Part shown: one piece after another, positions 22,531 to 32,474 of the stretch | Numbering within the stretch: position 1 is the first letter of the stretch | Layout of the letters: each line of letters opens with the position of its first letter | DNA from: Tulasnella sp. 424 | Taxonomy: Eukaryota > Basidiomycota > Agaricomycetes > Cantharellales > Tulasnellaceae | NCBI GenBank assembly: GCA_019633425.1 | Contig: WSUB01000050.1 | Location: 1 to 64,000 of the forward strand | Length of the DNA: 64,000 nt | Direction: 5' to 3' | The notes under the pieces: generated by a model | Seen by the model: the letters and a program-made list of their open reading frames with translations, nothing else | What the model was told of the DNA's origin: nothing | The model's database searches: none | Translations under genes and position numbers: made by a program

Positions 22531-24737
22531 TCATAAAAAAAAACATCGTGACTTTGTCGTGATTACGTCACTCATGTCTGGCAAAAGGTCGTTTAAATCC
22601 AATTCGAGCTGCTCCCAGCGGTCTTTGGAGTCGAAGGGGACATCAAGCTAGGCAAGAACGAATTGCCCCGTTGATGCCGATCCGCTCCTCCGCGACCGCT
22701 CACCGTGATATTAGGCGGGGGGATGATCGTAGGCCTCGAAACGCCTTCGCTCCTGCTGTTACTCCTCGAGCGCGTCTTGTTCCTCGTTCTCAAGCCCAGT
22801 CCGACGGACGGAGCAAGTGGCGCGGGCGCGTTCGTAGGAGTGGAAAGCGCCGAGGAGGACGTGGATGACGGTACGTCCGGTAACGCTCGATTTGGGGGGA
22901 TGAGGATGTGGTGAGATGCCGAGGTGGACATCCCGAGTGGGATGGCCGAGGTCGAGATCGACCTGAGGTGCCCCGCCGCCGTAGCGCGCGTGATGGTCTC
23001 GGGGCTGGCCGTTCTTGGCCCAGCCTGGATCGCTGCTGCTGCAACAGCCGAGTCCTCGTTCGCGGACGATTCGTACACCCCGCTGCTGCTCTCGTCTTCA
23101 GAGATCGACGAAGGGCGACGACGGTTACGCGTGCCGAATTCGGACCACGGTGCTGCTGAGCGGAGAACGTCACCGTCGTCTTCGTTGATGGACTCGGGGA
23201 CGGCTGAGGGCGAGAGGATCCGGTGGCTCGCTGCTTTGCGGAGCGGTCGGAGAGGTTGGGGAGCTGAGGAAGTGGTGGTGTTGGTGGCGGGAGGGACCGA
23301 GGCTCGTTGAGACGAAGCGCTCGTCGGACGAGATGCCACCGTCGTAGTAGCAGCCGTAGACGTGGATTGAGTGGGTTTATGCTGTTGACTCGAATACCGG
23401 CGGGACGCGATGTACCACCTCCTCAACTCGAGCTCGCAAAGCTGCAACAGCCCTTCCAACCCCAAATACGCCGCCTCGTCTCGAAGTTCCAAAAGCGCGT
23501 CCACCTTCATCGCGTCGTGCGCGGACGTCGGATTAGGAGCTTCTCCGAATTGGATCGCGCGCGGGAGGGAGGTGCTCTCGACGGGAGAACGGAGGTAGTT
23601 GAGGACGTGAGGGTACGGTGCTGACGGTCTGTCCATGAACAAGTGGATTTCGCGGTAAGACGGGATGTTGGGACGTAAACCCTGGCTTGTCAAATGATCC
23701 TGGAACACACGGGTGAACGGCGAAGGTGGGACGGAGGACGTCGTCGACGCCGGTTCCTCCACCTCCTCTTCCCGTTCCTCCTCGATCGACTCCTCTGCTG
23801 CTCCCTTGAGGATGCTCTCAAACCACGCAGCAGCATACGAAGGCCGGGAAGTCAACGTGCTCAACGTCGTCTTGAACACCTCTGTGCTCGTTTCGAGCGT
23901 GACGATCACTTGACTCCTCTTGTTCGACAAGAACGATTTGGAATCCAAGTTCGACGAGAGCAAGACCGCGTTGAATTTGGATTGCGGTGCTACGGGGGGT
24001 ACGGCAAACGCCGAGCCCTCCGAGGGGATGTTGAGTGGCTGAGCGGGTGGAGTTGGGAATGGGGTTAGAGGGGGGATGACCGAGGGGCCTCTGAGCGGGG
24101 AGCGAACCGGCGGTGGTGGTGGGGATCTTAACGCGGTGTTGCTGTATTCGGACGTCGTGCGGGAGTGGAAGGTAGGAGACTTGAGGTGCGGCGAGCTTTT
24201 GGACGAACGAAGGCCTCCTGGTGGGGATTGAGGGATGGGTGGCAAGTCTCCTGCTCGCCGACCGGCTGAAGCGTTGGTGTTGTTGTTCGGCGGCGGCGAG
24301 GCGATCCTCGCTGCAGGTCTCTCCAAAGCCTCTGCGGGAGTCGCAACCACCTCCGCACCGTGTCCTAGCGGTCTTGCGATGGCGTGCAATTGCTGCTGCT
24401 GTTGCTGCTTTGGCCCGCGGGAGTACATGACGCCCGAATCGTCTGTAAGAGGAATCGGCTCGCTGATCCGTAAACCCTGTATCGAGGGCATCTGGTCTTT
24501 ATTCAAACTATTGGTCCGCCCTCGTAACGATGCGATTGAATTGGACGATTTGTGGGATAACCAGTTCATGGCGGCTGATGCGGAGATGGATGGCCGCTTT
24601 GGGCTTGTTCTTGATGGTGGAGGGGTTTGGGGTGGTGGAGTTGGTGGTAAGAAGTAAGAGTGTTGGGTTGAGAATATTGGATGCTGTTGAGGACGGGGAG
24701 ATACGATGGTGGGGGTTGCAGAGGAATCTGTTGACAT
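22531..24737 (-). CDS. BTB-domain protein, KCTD-like, with long disordered flanks
   Basis: The start ATG is at 24737. Residues 1-250 are Pro/Ser-rich with a six-Gln run. A BTB-like domain (about 250-450) begins FNAVLLSSNLDSKSFLSNKR and contains LFMDRPSAPYPHVLNYLRSP and LLELRDEAAYLGLEGLLQLC, features of the K-channel-tetramerisation-type BTB proteins common in mushrooms. The C-terminal 260 residues are again low-complexity. Two ends are possible: reading through stops at 22593 (714 residues), whereas splicing a 56-nt GT-AG intron (22703-22648) adds the charged exon LDVPFDSKDRWEQLELDLND and stops at 22531 (716 residues). The second looks more protein-like. Cullin-adaptor or regulatory roles are only inferred from the domain. 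Confidence 0.75.
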
Positions 24738-25199
24738 TGTGTTTGCAGATTTTATAAGGGGTAATTATGATAATTGGTCAATGCGTCTCCGGAGGGAGAG
24801 GAGAAAGGCAAAAAAGTGTGATGATAGGACAAAACGGGAGCAACAGAGTAGTAGCGAGAGAGGCGGGATTTAAGAGGCTTGATGTGTACAACCCAACCGA
24901 CGAACAGTTTTAACGTCCCAAGAGAGTATATCCCGACGTTATGTTGCCATTGTGCCTTGTGCGAGTTATCCTCCGGCGGTGGACAAAGGGCGGGTGGGGC
25001 CGGCGTCAGCGTGGGTGCCGACTGCCGTGAGACAGTGCGTTCTGTTGATTGAATAAGCACTTCCATATTCCCGCGCCTTTGTTCATTCGCCCCTTAGTCG
25101 GGCGGCCGCATGGTGGCACACTTCCTTCTCCGGCGGGTTCCGGACAAGGGCGTCAATATTACCAATTTGGCTGCTTCGGTGGCGATCTGACCCTCGTGC

Positions 25200-26230
25200 A
25201 CACATAGACTTCATTTTGACGGGTTTGGTTTGTGGCGAGAGTGAGGCGTATAAGCCATTTGACTGATCGGTCTTTTTGCGCCTCTTGCAGCTTTGTGGCG
25301 AGCGTTTGTTTCGAATTAAGGTGTCTTCATCTGAAACTCAAGAACCCGTCCAAGACGTGATAATATGACATAATTAACGCGCTCGGTTTTCTGCGGTGGC
25401 CAATTCCACCGGGACAATTTACTCCTTTTGGCCCATCTTGCCGTGAGTGGCCCGATAAATTGCGTGGAAATAACGAATATAGAAACCGTGACTACGTTCC
25501 TTCGAGCGAATGTACTGTAACAGCAGATTCCCAATTCTTTCATTCTGCGGGGTTCGTCCTGGACCCAAATGCGTCTCAGCCATTTGATTGATAAATCGGT
25601 CTCTGCGCCTCTGCTCTATGGCAAACGAATTCGACGCTGTCTTGGCTTTACATACACATCTGAAACTTGAAGAGGTGTCAGAATGTGCTAAAATGACACA
25701 ATAGCGCGCGAGGCTCTCCGCGGTGGCCAATTCCACCGAGACAATTTACTGCTTTCGGCCCATCTTGCTGTGAGTGGCCCGATAAATTGCTGGGAAATAT
25801 AGAAATCGTAGCCACGTTCCTTCGACTGGTATGTACTGTAACGGCACATTCCAGATTCCAGAGACATGCTTCATTTTGGACGAGTCCGTCCTGGATAAAT
25901 AGGCGTCTAAGCCATTTGACTGATAAATCGTGCCTCTGTTCTGTGGCAAACGTATTTGACGACCTCTTGGTTTTATTACTTATATATTCATCTGAAATTC
26001 GAGAACTGTCAAAGATGTCAATAAGATGACATAATCAACGCGCTCGGCTCGCCTTCCCACATCGGAGACTAACACAATTGGCTGGTCTTGGCTGGTCTTG
26101 CCGAGTGGCCGAACAAATTGCTGGGAAATAAACGAATATATATAGATATAGAAACCGTGTCCCCCACGTGCCTTCGAGCGAAACGGACTGTGACGGCGGA
26201 TTCCATATTCCAGAGACAGGCTGCCTCGGA
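25200..26230. repeat. Tandem array of about 330-bp diverged units (about 3.3 copies)
   Basis: Marker strings recur in order. The string catctgaaa starts near 25328, 25657 and 25989, and gccattt at 25254, 25579 and 25911, giving periods of 325-332. Each unit includes ggtggccaattccaccg (copies A and B), gagtggcccgataaattgc, gttccttcgag and aagccatttga. Copy C breaks off after cagagacaggctgcctcgg near 26230, and the first unit is only a 3' part. Copies differ by substitutions and small indels, so the array is not recent. Confidence 0.85.
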
Positions 26231-26730
26231 GAAGAAGAAGGGCTGCGGGGCATGGGCCGGACATGGGAATACCATAGCGTCGGGGTTCCGGGGGTCGTTC
26301 GTGAGACGACTGAATACATGGTTACAATTCAACTCACCCCTCGGAGGCCGGCTCAACAAAGGCTCATGATCATCAGATAACCGAGACTCTTATCATCATC
26401 TTACCGAACTGCCCCGTTCTCAGAATGGAACGATCCCGAACTCCGGGGTTCCGGAATGGATGATAGCACGCACTGCACCACTCCAGGCGTCATTGTCGTC
26501 ATAGGCTCTTGACTGTCGATCGCTCCAAAGGGATTTGCAACAGGCCTAGCTGCGAGTCATGGCATCATTGCAATATCTCCTAGAGTAGAATCGGGCCGCT
26601 CAGAAGCGGGGATACACACGCCTTCGGTGCGTCATTAGTATATCCCAGGAGAGAAAGGCCTTCACTTGAGAGTCCGTCCGAGGCTAACCCCGAATGGCGT
26701 TCCTCGGGGCCCATGCGCTCTTTCTGAGCA

Positions 26731-26905
26731 AACTTGGCATGAGAGAGATATCGGATTTATCTATCGATGCATGTGTATAGGTAGAAAGGCGGCGCGGAAA
26801 TGGACTGATTTCACCCGCTGTCTGTCGGCGGTGAGCTTAAGCCGAGTTGATCGTTTTAAGTAATTCTATGTGCTCTCAAAACTTGGCATGAGAGACATCG
26901 GATTA
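26731..26905. repeat. Direct repeat spaced 150 bp
   Basis: The string acttggcatgagaga, followed by a tcggatt-type end, occurs at 26732 and 26881. Flanks also match in part (gctcttt and gctctca before; gtcggcggtgag and gtcggcggcgag after), so a unit of about 150 bp has been duplicated once with divergence. Confidence 0.7.
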
Positions 26906-27834
26906 TCTTTCCGATGGGTAAGGAGTTCGAGGCGGGAGATTGCCTTGTCGGCGGCGAGTATAACTTGAGCGTGAACGTGCATGCTCGCATTGCTCTCACT
27001 CCCCGCAATTGACGTCGGTGAGGCTTGAGAACCCGCCGACGGCCCCATGTCACAGCAATGAGGGTCGATGACTCCTCAGTCAAGGCTTGTGTGGCGTTTT
27101 TCTTCTTGGTTGGGCCCAGGAGAACGAACCTCAGCCGAGATTGATATTACCCAGTGGAGCGTGCAGGTCGGAATCGAGCTTCCGTGATGTGAAAGTTGTG
27201 AAAAAGAGGGTTGTATGTACCTAAGGACGCATCTCCGCCACAGGCTTTTTTTTTGTACTATATCTAATAGTAATCAGTGTGTTACCAGTCACTTTTCTTT
27301 TACTGACACAGCGCGTCTATTCATCCCCGTCTAAGCAAGTGGCTGACAGACAACGTTTGCCATACGGTGCCACTCTACCCTAGACTCCATCCAGCCAAGG
27401 ACCCCACTACAGTTAATATCGGCGATAGGTTGTGTGGCGTGCCTCATGGGCTGCTCAGTTTAAGCATGTTCTTTGTGCAAAGCGATGGGGAGAGAGGGAA
27501 TGCGATGCTGTAATATAGAGACTTTGCAGGCGTCTAAGCGGTCAAAAAAGCTATGTGCGTTCGGCGACGATGCGTGCGATGGCCGAACTGATCTCTTTGT
27601 GTGATAATTTGCGGCATTTCCTGAATATACTTTGACAGTCAAAAAAAAGGTCCGGGGGCACGCAGCGTTGCATGCAATGAGAGAGTGGCTTGGTCCCGAG
27701 GTATCGGAGATCAAAAATTCGGTGCACCCTGTTGGGCTTTTCCCGCGGTTTGGGGATTTTCGTCTGGACCACAAGCGCGTCTCGCATCTCTCGGCCTTCA
27801 AGACTCTTCTTTCCATTGTCGATCAATAACTCTC

Positions 27835-27915
27835 CTTCCCTCCCCTCCTTCCCTCTCTCTCTCTCTCTCCCTCCCTCACTCTCCTCCCCCGCCCTCCCCT
27901 CCCTCGTCCTGCTTT
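27835..27915 (+). promoter_or_regulatory. C+T-rich tract upstream of the 28220 gene
   Basis: About 80 bases are almost pure pyrimidine on the plus strand, including an uninterrupted ctctctctctctctc run. Such tracts lie in the core promoters of many fungal genes. It is about 310 bp before the ATG at 28220, so a promoter role is plausible but unproven. Confidence 0.45.
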
Positions 27916-28219
27916 CCCCATCCAAGCAGGGCAGGTCAAAGCGACCAGAGGAATTTCACTACTATCCCGACAAAAAACCCCCTTCTTTCTCTTTAACTTC
28001 CCCTACCCCCTTCCGGATCCCATTAACAACTACTAGTAAGCAAAGAAAACATATTTCAGTCTTGTCTGCAATTTGTTGACGACCACTCTCGCCATCCCAT
28101 CCACCCCTCGTTTCCTCTGTGGGCGCACATAAACACACACGCACCGTCTGCTTTTTCAGCTTTGGATCTTTTCCACACCCACACGCATTGTCCTCCTCCT
28201 CCTTCAACCCTCCACCGCC

Positions 28220-31200
28220 ATGATGCTCTGCGTTCCACGTTCAGTATCACCCATCGACGTCCGCCAAGCTGCTGCAAAAGGCCCACCATCAACTCCAGCG
28301 CGGCCCAAACTCTTCACGCGCAACAAGGAGAGCCCGGCATCCTCACCGACCAAGAACCTCAAACCACCACTACCACCCGTCTCCACCACCTCCGCCGGCT
28401 CATCCAACACGTCCGCATCTTCCGTCTCCGCCGGATCCAGTACAGCCTGCTCAGACGCGACCACAGTCACAGAAGACGGAGGCATTTCACATTCGCCCGG
28501 CCCAACGACTCCCGTCAGCGTAAGCAAACGGACCGGTTCCAAATGGCTAGCATCTCTGCGCTCCCCGTCAATCAAGCAAAGACCGAGCGCAAAGGACGTT
28601 GTGGCTGTCGCTGAGCTGGCGACGTCGGCACAAGCATTGGAGACAGGGATCATTTCACCAGCCTCAGGCACAACAACATTGAGCCCTTCCACAGGCCGTA
28701 CTAGAACCCTGAACAATAAGGAAGCCCAAGGGAAGCCCGGAAACGTTGCAGCGACTGATTCCTCCGAAACGTCAAACGTTAGTCCTATTGGAGGTAGTCC
28801 AGGTGGGAAGACGTTATCTTCCTTTCTTGGTTCTCTCACCAAGAGACCCAAGGAGTTGCCGGTCGACGCCGCCGCCACTGCAACCGCGAAATCCTCCCGC
28901 CCTACACCGTCGCCATTACCGCTACAACCGAGAGACATGGCCCCTATCGACCTGCAGTCCGAATCCGAGGAAGATGAAGACGAGTCGGATGATGAGGACG
29001 ACGATTTCGCAGACGTGAGCTTGGATGTGTACCCGACCTCACAACCGTCGGCACAACCCTCCTTGCCTTCGATCTTCTACCCTTCCTCTTCCTCGAACCA
29101 TTCTCATCATCATCACCACCACCTCCACCACGGCCGGCCTTCTTCCACTGCCTTCCAAATCCCCGACGGCCCGCGAAAACCTCAAGGACCTCTGCGTTCG
29201 CACATCAACCTCCTGCAATTAACCACTTCGAGCTTGCAGCCTTCGCCGACCCCGCACCCGCTCATTACCACGCCTCGGTCTGCTTCTGCGAACGGAGGTG
29301 CTGGTGGGGGAGGAGGAGGGAACGCGGGTTCCGCAAATTCGGCCAATGGCGCTCTGCTCTTCCCTCGTTCGTGCAACCCGAATCGGCAACTCCCACCTTC
29401 GCGCTCGGTCCTCGCAACGCTGCACAAGACCCGCGTTATCTGTCGCTTGGAATCGCCTGGAAGTCTCACGGCGGCGGAAGAACTGTCCATCATGCCTTTT
29501 GCGACTCGCCTGCCTGGAAGTTCGCATCGAGGAGCAAACGGCGGCGGAGACCGATCGTCGTCGAACCCGGCTAACGCGATGTACCCATCTTCGTCGTACC
29601 GCAGCTCCTCCCGCTCGTCCTTGATGCGAAATTTGGCGTTGGAAGATGGTGGCGATCTTATTCGGGAAGTGGACGTCAACGCCACAGGTGGCGGTGGGAG
29701 TGGCGTTCAGGGCAACAATCATTACCCCACGTTTTCAAAAGGTCTGAAACGATGGCTTGCACGCCCACCGTTTGAGCAGCGCATGGCCGTGTGGACTCCC
29801 GCGTCGGCGACGTATGGTGCGGACTCGATCGGTCTCGTGAGGTCCGCGGTGCACCGGCCTGCGCTGATGGGACCTGCTGCGTTGGAGTTTTCGCAAGGCG
29901 TTGAAGCGCTGGCGGGTGTCGTAAGACCGAGGAGGCTCGCATGGCTGGTTGGAGGTGCAAGGTCCCGAACGAGTGTCAGTCAGGGTGAGTATAAGTTATT
30001 TGAATTAGTTTTGTTGTTCGGTGGCTTGCGTTGGTGGCGTTCATTCGTCCCTGGCGACAGATCATTATGATTTTGCCGCTCGCCCTGCTTTGGCTAATTT
30101 TTGCTGATCATTGTAATTTTCTTTTTTCCCCCTTTTGTTGCCAGTTGTCCCGACGTTGGTTATTCCGCCGCCGCCTTTACTTTCGTCGTCGCCGTCCTCG
30201 ACGACCTCGATTGATACAATCCCCAACACTCCTGGTTCCAACGACTCTTCCTCCCAAAACTTGACCTCGTTCGTCCCTCCGGCCTTCCTGAGGCGCTTAC
30301 GCCAAAACCAGATTGCGTACGTCGACCCGAACATCTCGGATGAGGACGACGTGCCGCTCGGTGTCGTCGTGATCAAGAAGCATTCGGACGATCGCGACAA
30401 GCCCGTGTCGTCTCCGAGCAGAAACGACCCGCAGGAGAAAGCGAGGAGGCAGATGGAAAAGGAGAAGGAGAAAGAGAAGCGCAAGTTGAAGGAAGCTGAG
30501 CGGAAGAAGGCCTTTAAAGAGCAGGTTTCAGCGAGCAGGATCCGGAGGGAGGCGCATCGCTCTGGTGGGCGGTATGGGCCGACGTCGCTCAGTCAGGATT
30601 GGATCGAGGTGGACGCTGCTCCCTCGCCGTCTCCACCGATTTCGACGACGGATGGAAGGGGCAGTTCGAGCGCGCCCGGTGGCACGTCCCATGCGAAGAG
30701 GTCCGCAACTATTCCCGCACCACAGGTCCCTACGAACTCGTCCGGAACGTCGATTCGGTCCCAGTCGAGTGCGAGGTCGAGGGCCAGGCCGCCTTCGGTC
30801 GTCGATTCGGAGAGGTCGTACCAGAGCGCGAGGACGCAGCAGACCCAGAGCACGCAGCACCATCCTCACCGACAGAGTAGTGGGTCGATGGGAATGATGC
30901 CGATGATGACTGCGCCGATCATGGTGTACAATGCGCCGTACGCGGCTGTTGGAAATGGGAACGGGAATGGTGCCAACCTCGCGTTACCTGCTCCGCCGTA
31001 CCCGCCTCAGTTCTTCGCTCCGCCTCCACCGCCTTTACCTGTCACGTCGTCGACGACGAGGTCGACCAAATCGTCGAATGGTTCGAGAAGAGATTCGGGG
31101 TATGGGGAGTTTGGGCAGAAGCAGCAGCAGCAGCAGGAGCAGCAACAGCAGCAGAAGAGCGCGTCGTTCACGGGTCAGCAGTTCTGGACCCTACCGAGCC

Positions 31201-31466
31201 GGAGGAGTTCCAAGTCGGACGTGGAGAAGATGACCGCTGCCAACACGATTGCAAATAGCCGCAGGTCGTCCTCGGCGAGTCAGCATGGGCTTGTCCCACC
31301 CAGGCCGAGGTTCGCGAGCAACACGTCGAACGAGAGTTCCTCGGACAATGGAGGGAACAACTCGTCTTCGTCGAGAAGGAGCGGTCATTCGGGGACGTAT
31401 TCGGCTTCGAGGAGGTCTTCGATGCTCATCCCGCCCGTACCATTGGCTGGAAGGAATATCAATTGA
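28220..31466 (+). CDS. Ser/Pro-rich disordered protein of unknown function
   Basis: Two exons (28220-29984, 30145-31466) encode 1028 residues in one continuous frame. The start has good context (ccgccATGatg). I do not recognise the family. Visible parts: Ser/Thr/Pro-rich N-terminus with many SP sites; an acidic block SESEEDEDESDDEDDDFADV at about 250; a His run HSHHHHHHLHH at about 295; a Gly run; a more ordered stretch GLKRWLARPPFEQRMAVWTP at about 508; and after the intron FVPPAFLRRLRQNQIAYVDP and DVPLGVVVIKKHS. A Lys/Glu helix EKEKEKEKRKLKEAERKK lies near 700. The C-terminus is Pro/Gln/Ser-rich with a broken Gln run. The two ordered islands are the best targets for homology searches. No membrane span or signal peptide is seen. 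Confidence 0.75.
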
Positions 31467-32474
31467 ACACACTACTCATGCACCTTATAGACGACTCGGC
31501 TCTCTTTCTCCTGCATCCATTCCGATACCTTTTGCAAAATCGTCAATCCGCACCACCTGCCTCTCATCCAGCAAACCCACTTCAATCTCTTGGTTATCCG
31601 CCAAACAGGCTCCCTTATTACCCCTTGTCATGCATTTTTGTTCTTTTTTCTCTCCCCTTTGCGCGGTCCGCTGCAAAAGCGAGGTCTCTCTCCGGTTTTT
31701 CACGACCTTATTCACCATTGTTACGAAGTACACACAACCAGTCCACTCCTTTTTTTGATTTGAACCCACCCACTCCCACTCCATGATGGCACACATTAAT
31801 GCTTTTCGGGCCCTTGTTTCTTTTTCATTGGGACTTATGCCTCGGATTCCCCCCCACTCCCCCTCCTCTTAATGAACTTTTCTCTTTTCTTTTCATTTCT
31901 TTTTCTTCTTTTTTTGGACTGGACTATGTGATTGTTTTAGCATTGTACACAATTTTGGGTTTTTTCTTCTTTTTCTCATCATTAGCAACGTCTTTTTTCC
32001 CTTTCTTTTCCTCATCTTTTCTTGTGCATGACTTCCATTGATCTCCCCCATTTGCCTTTCCACTCGTAGAATACCTTTCAGGAACTATTCATCGTCACTC
32101 GTTTTAGCTATCTCCGCCTTCGTCTCTCGTCTCTCTCCTCTCTTGCTCATGTATGCTGATGCCTCGCTGCTGCTGCTGCTGGTCTTTCTTTTTGCTTGAT
32201 CTGAAGAATCCCAGTGTTTTTTGTTGTCTGCCCCCTTACGAATTTGAGGACGGTGGTGACGGCCTGTGCTATATTCAGGGGAGATCAGAGATCCTTCCTT
32301 GGCGCTTCTTTTGGTTGCAACTCGGACCAAGTTTAGCTAGCAGCGCCTCATTTATCCCCTCCTCCATCAACCACTGCCACGTTACGGCGCCTCTCGTACC
32401 ACCGAAAGTGTATATAAACGACGACGAATCTTCGACTCTGAGGGGTTAAAGAAACAACTGCATCGCTCTTTTTG
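31467..32474. other. Intergenic, T-rich 3' flank and promoter
   Basis: Positions 31790-32160 are very T-rich on the plus strand, typical of 3' UTR and downstream sequence. A (ctg)5 run lies near 32168. A TATA-like tatataaac starts at 32411, 64 bp before the ATG at 32475. No gene is seen. Confidence 0.55.
32411..32419 (+). promoter_or_regulatory. TATA-like box of the GH-like gene
   Basis: The string tatataaac lies 64 bp upstream of the predicted start codon at 32475, a normal distance for a fungal TATA element with a short leader. Confidence 0.5.

Larger units (their letters stand above)
24738..28219. other. 3.5 kb gene-poor divergent region
   Basis: This lies between the BTB gene (minus) and the Ser/Pro-rich gene (plus). 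Content: a tandem array of about 330-bp units at 25200-26230, a 150-bp-spaced direct repeat at 26731-26905, and a long C+T tract at 27835-27915 followed by a pyrimidine-rich leader up to the ATG at 28220. No ORF shows splice structure or family resemblance, and no tRNA signature was recognised. Confidence 0.65.

Noticed and set aside
25200..26360. Transposon ORF within the 330-bp array
   Set aside because: All frames are short and shift between units. No transposase, reverse transcriptase or integrase motif is visible.
27551..28207. Minus-strand charged ORFs opposite the C+T tract
   Set aside because: Glu/Arg/Gly-rich frames are expected from the complement of pyrimidine tracts, and no other coding evidence exists.
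24738..28219. tRNA or snRNA genes in the 3.5 kb gap
   Set aside because: No B-box-like ggttcgantcc in a foldable context and no paired arms of tRNA length were found by eye.
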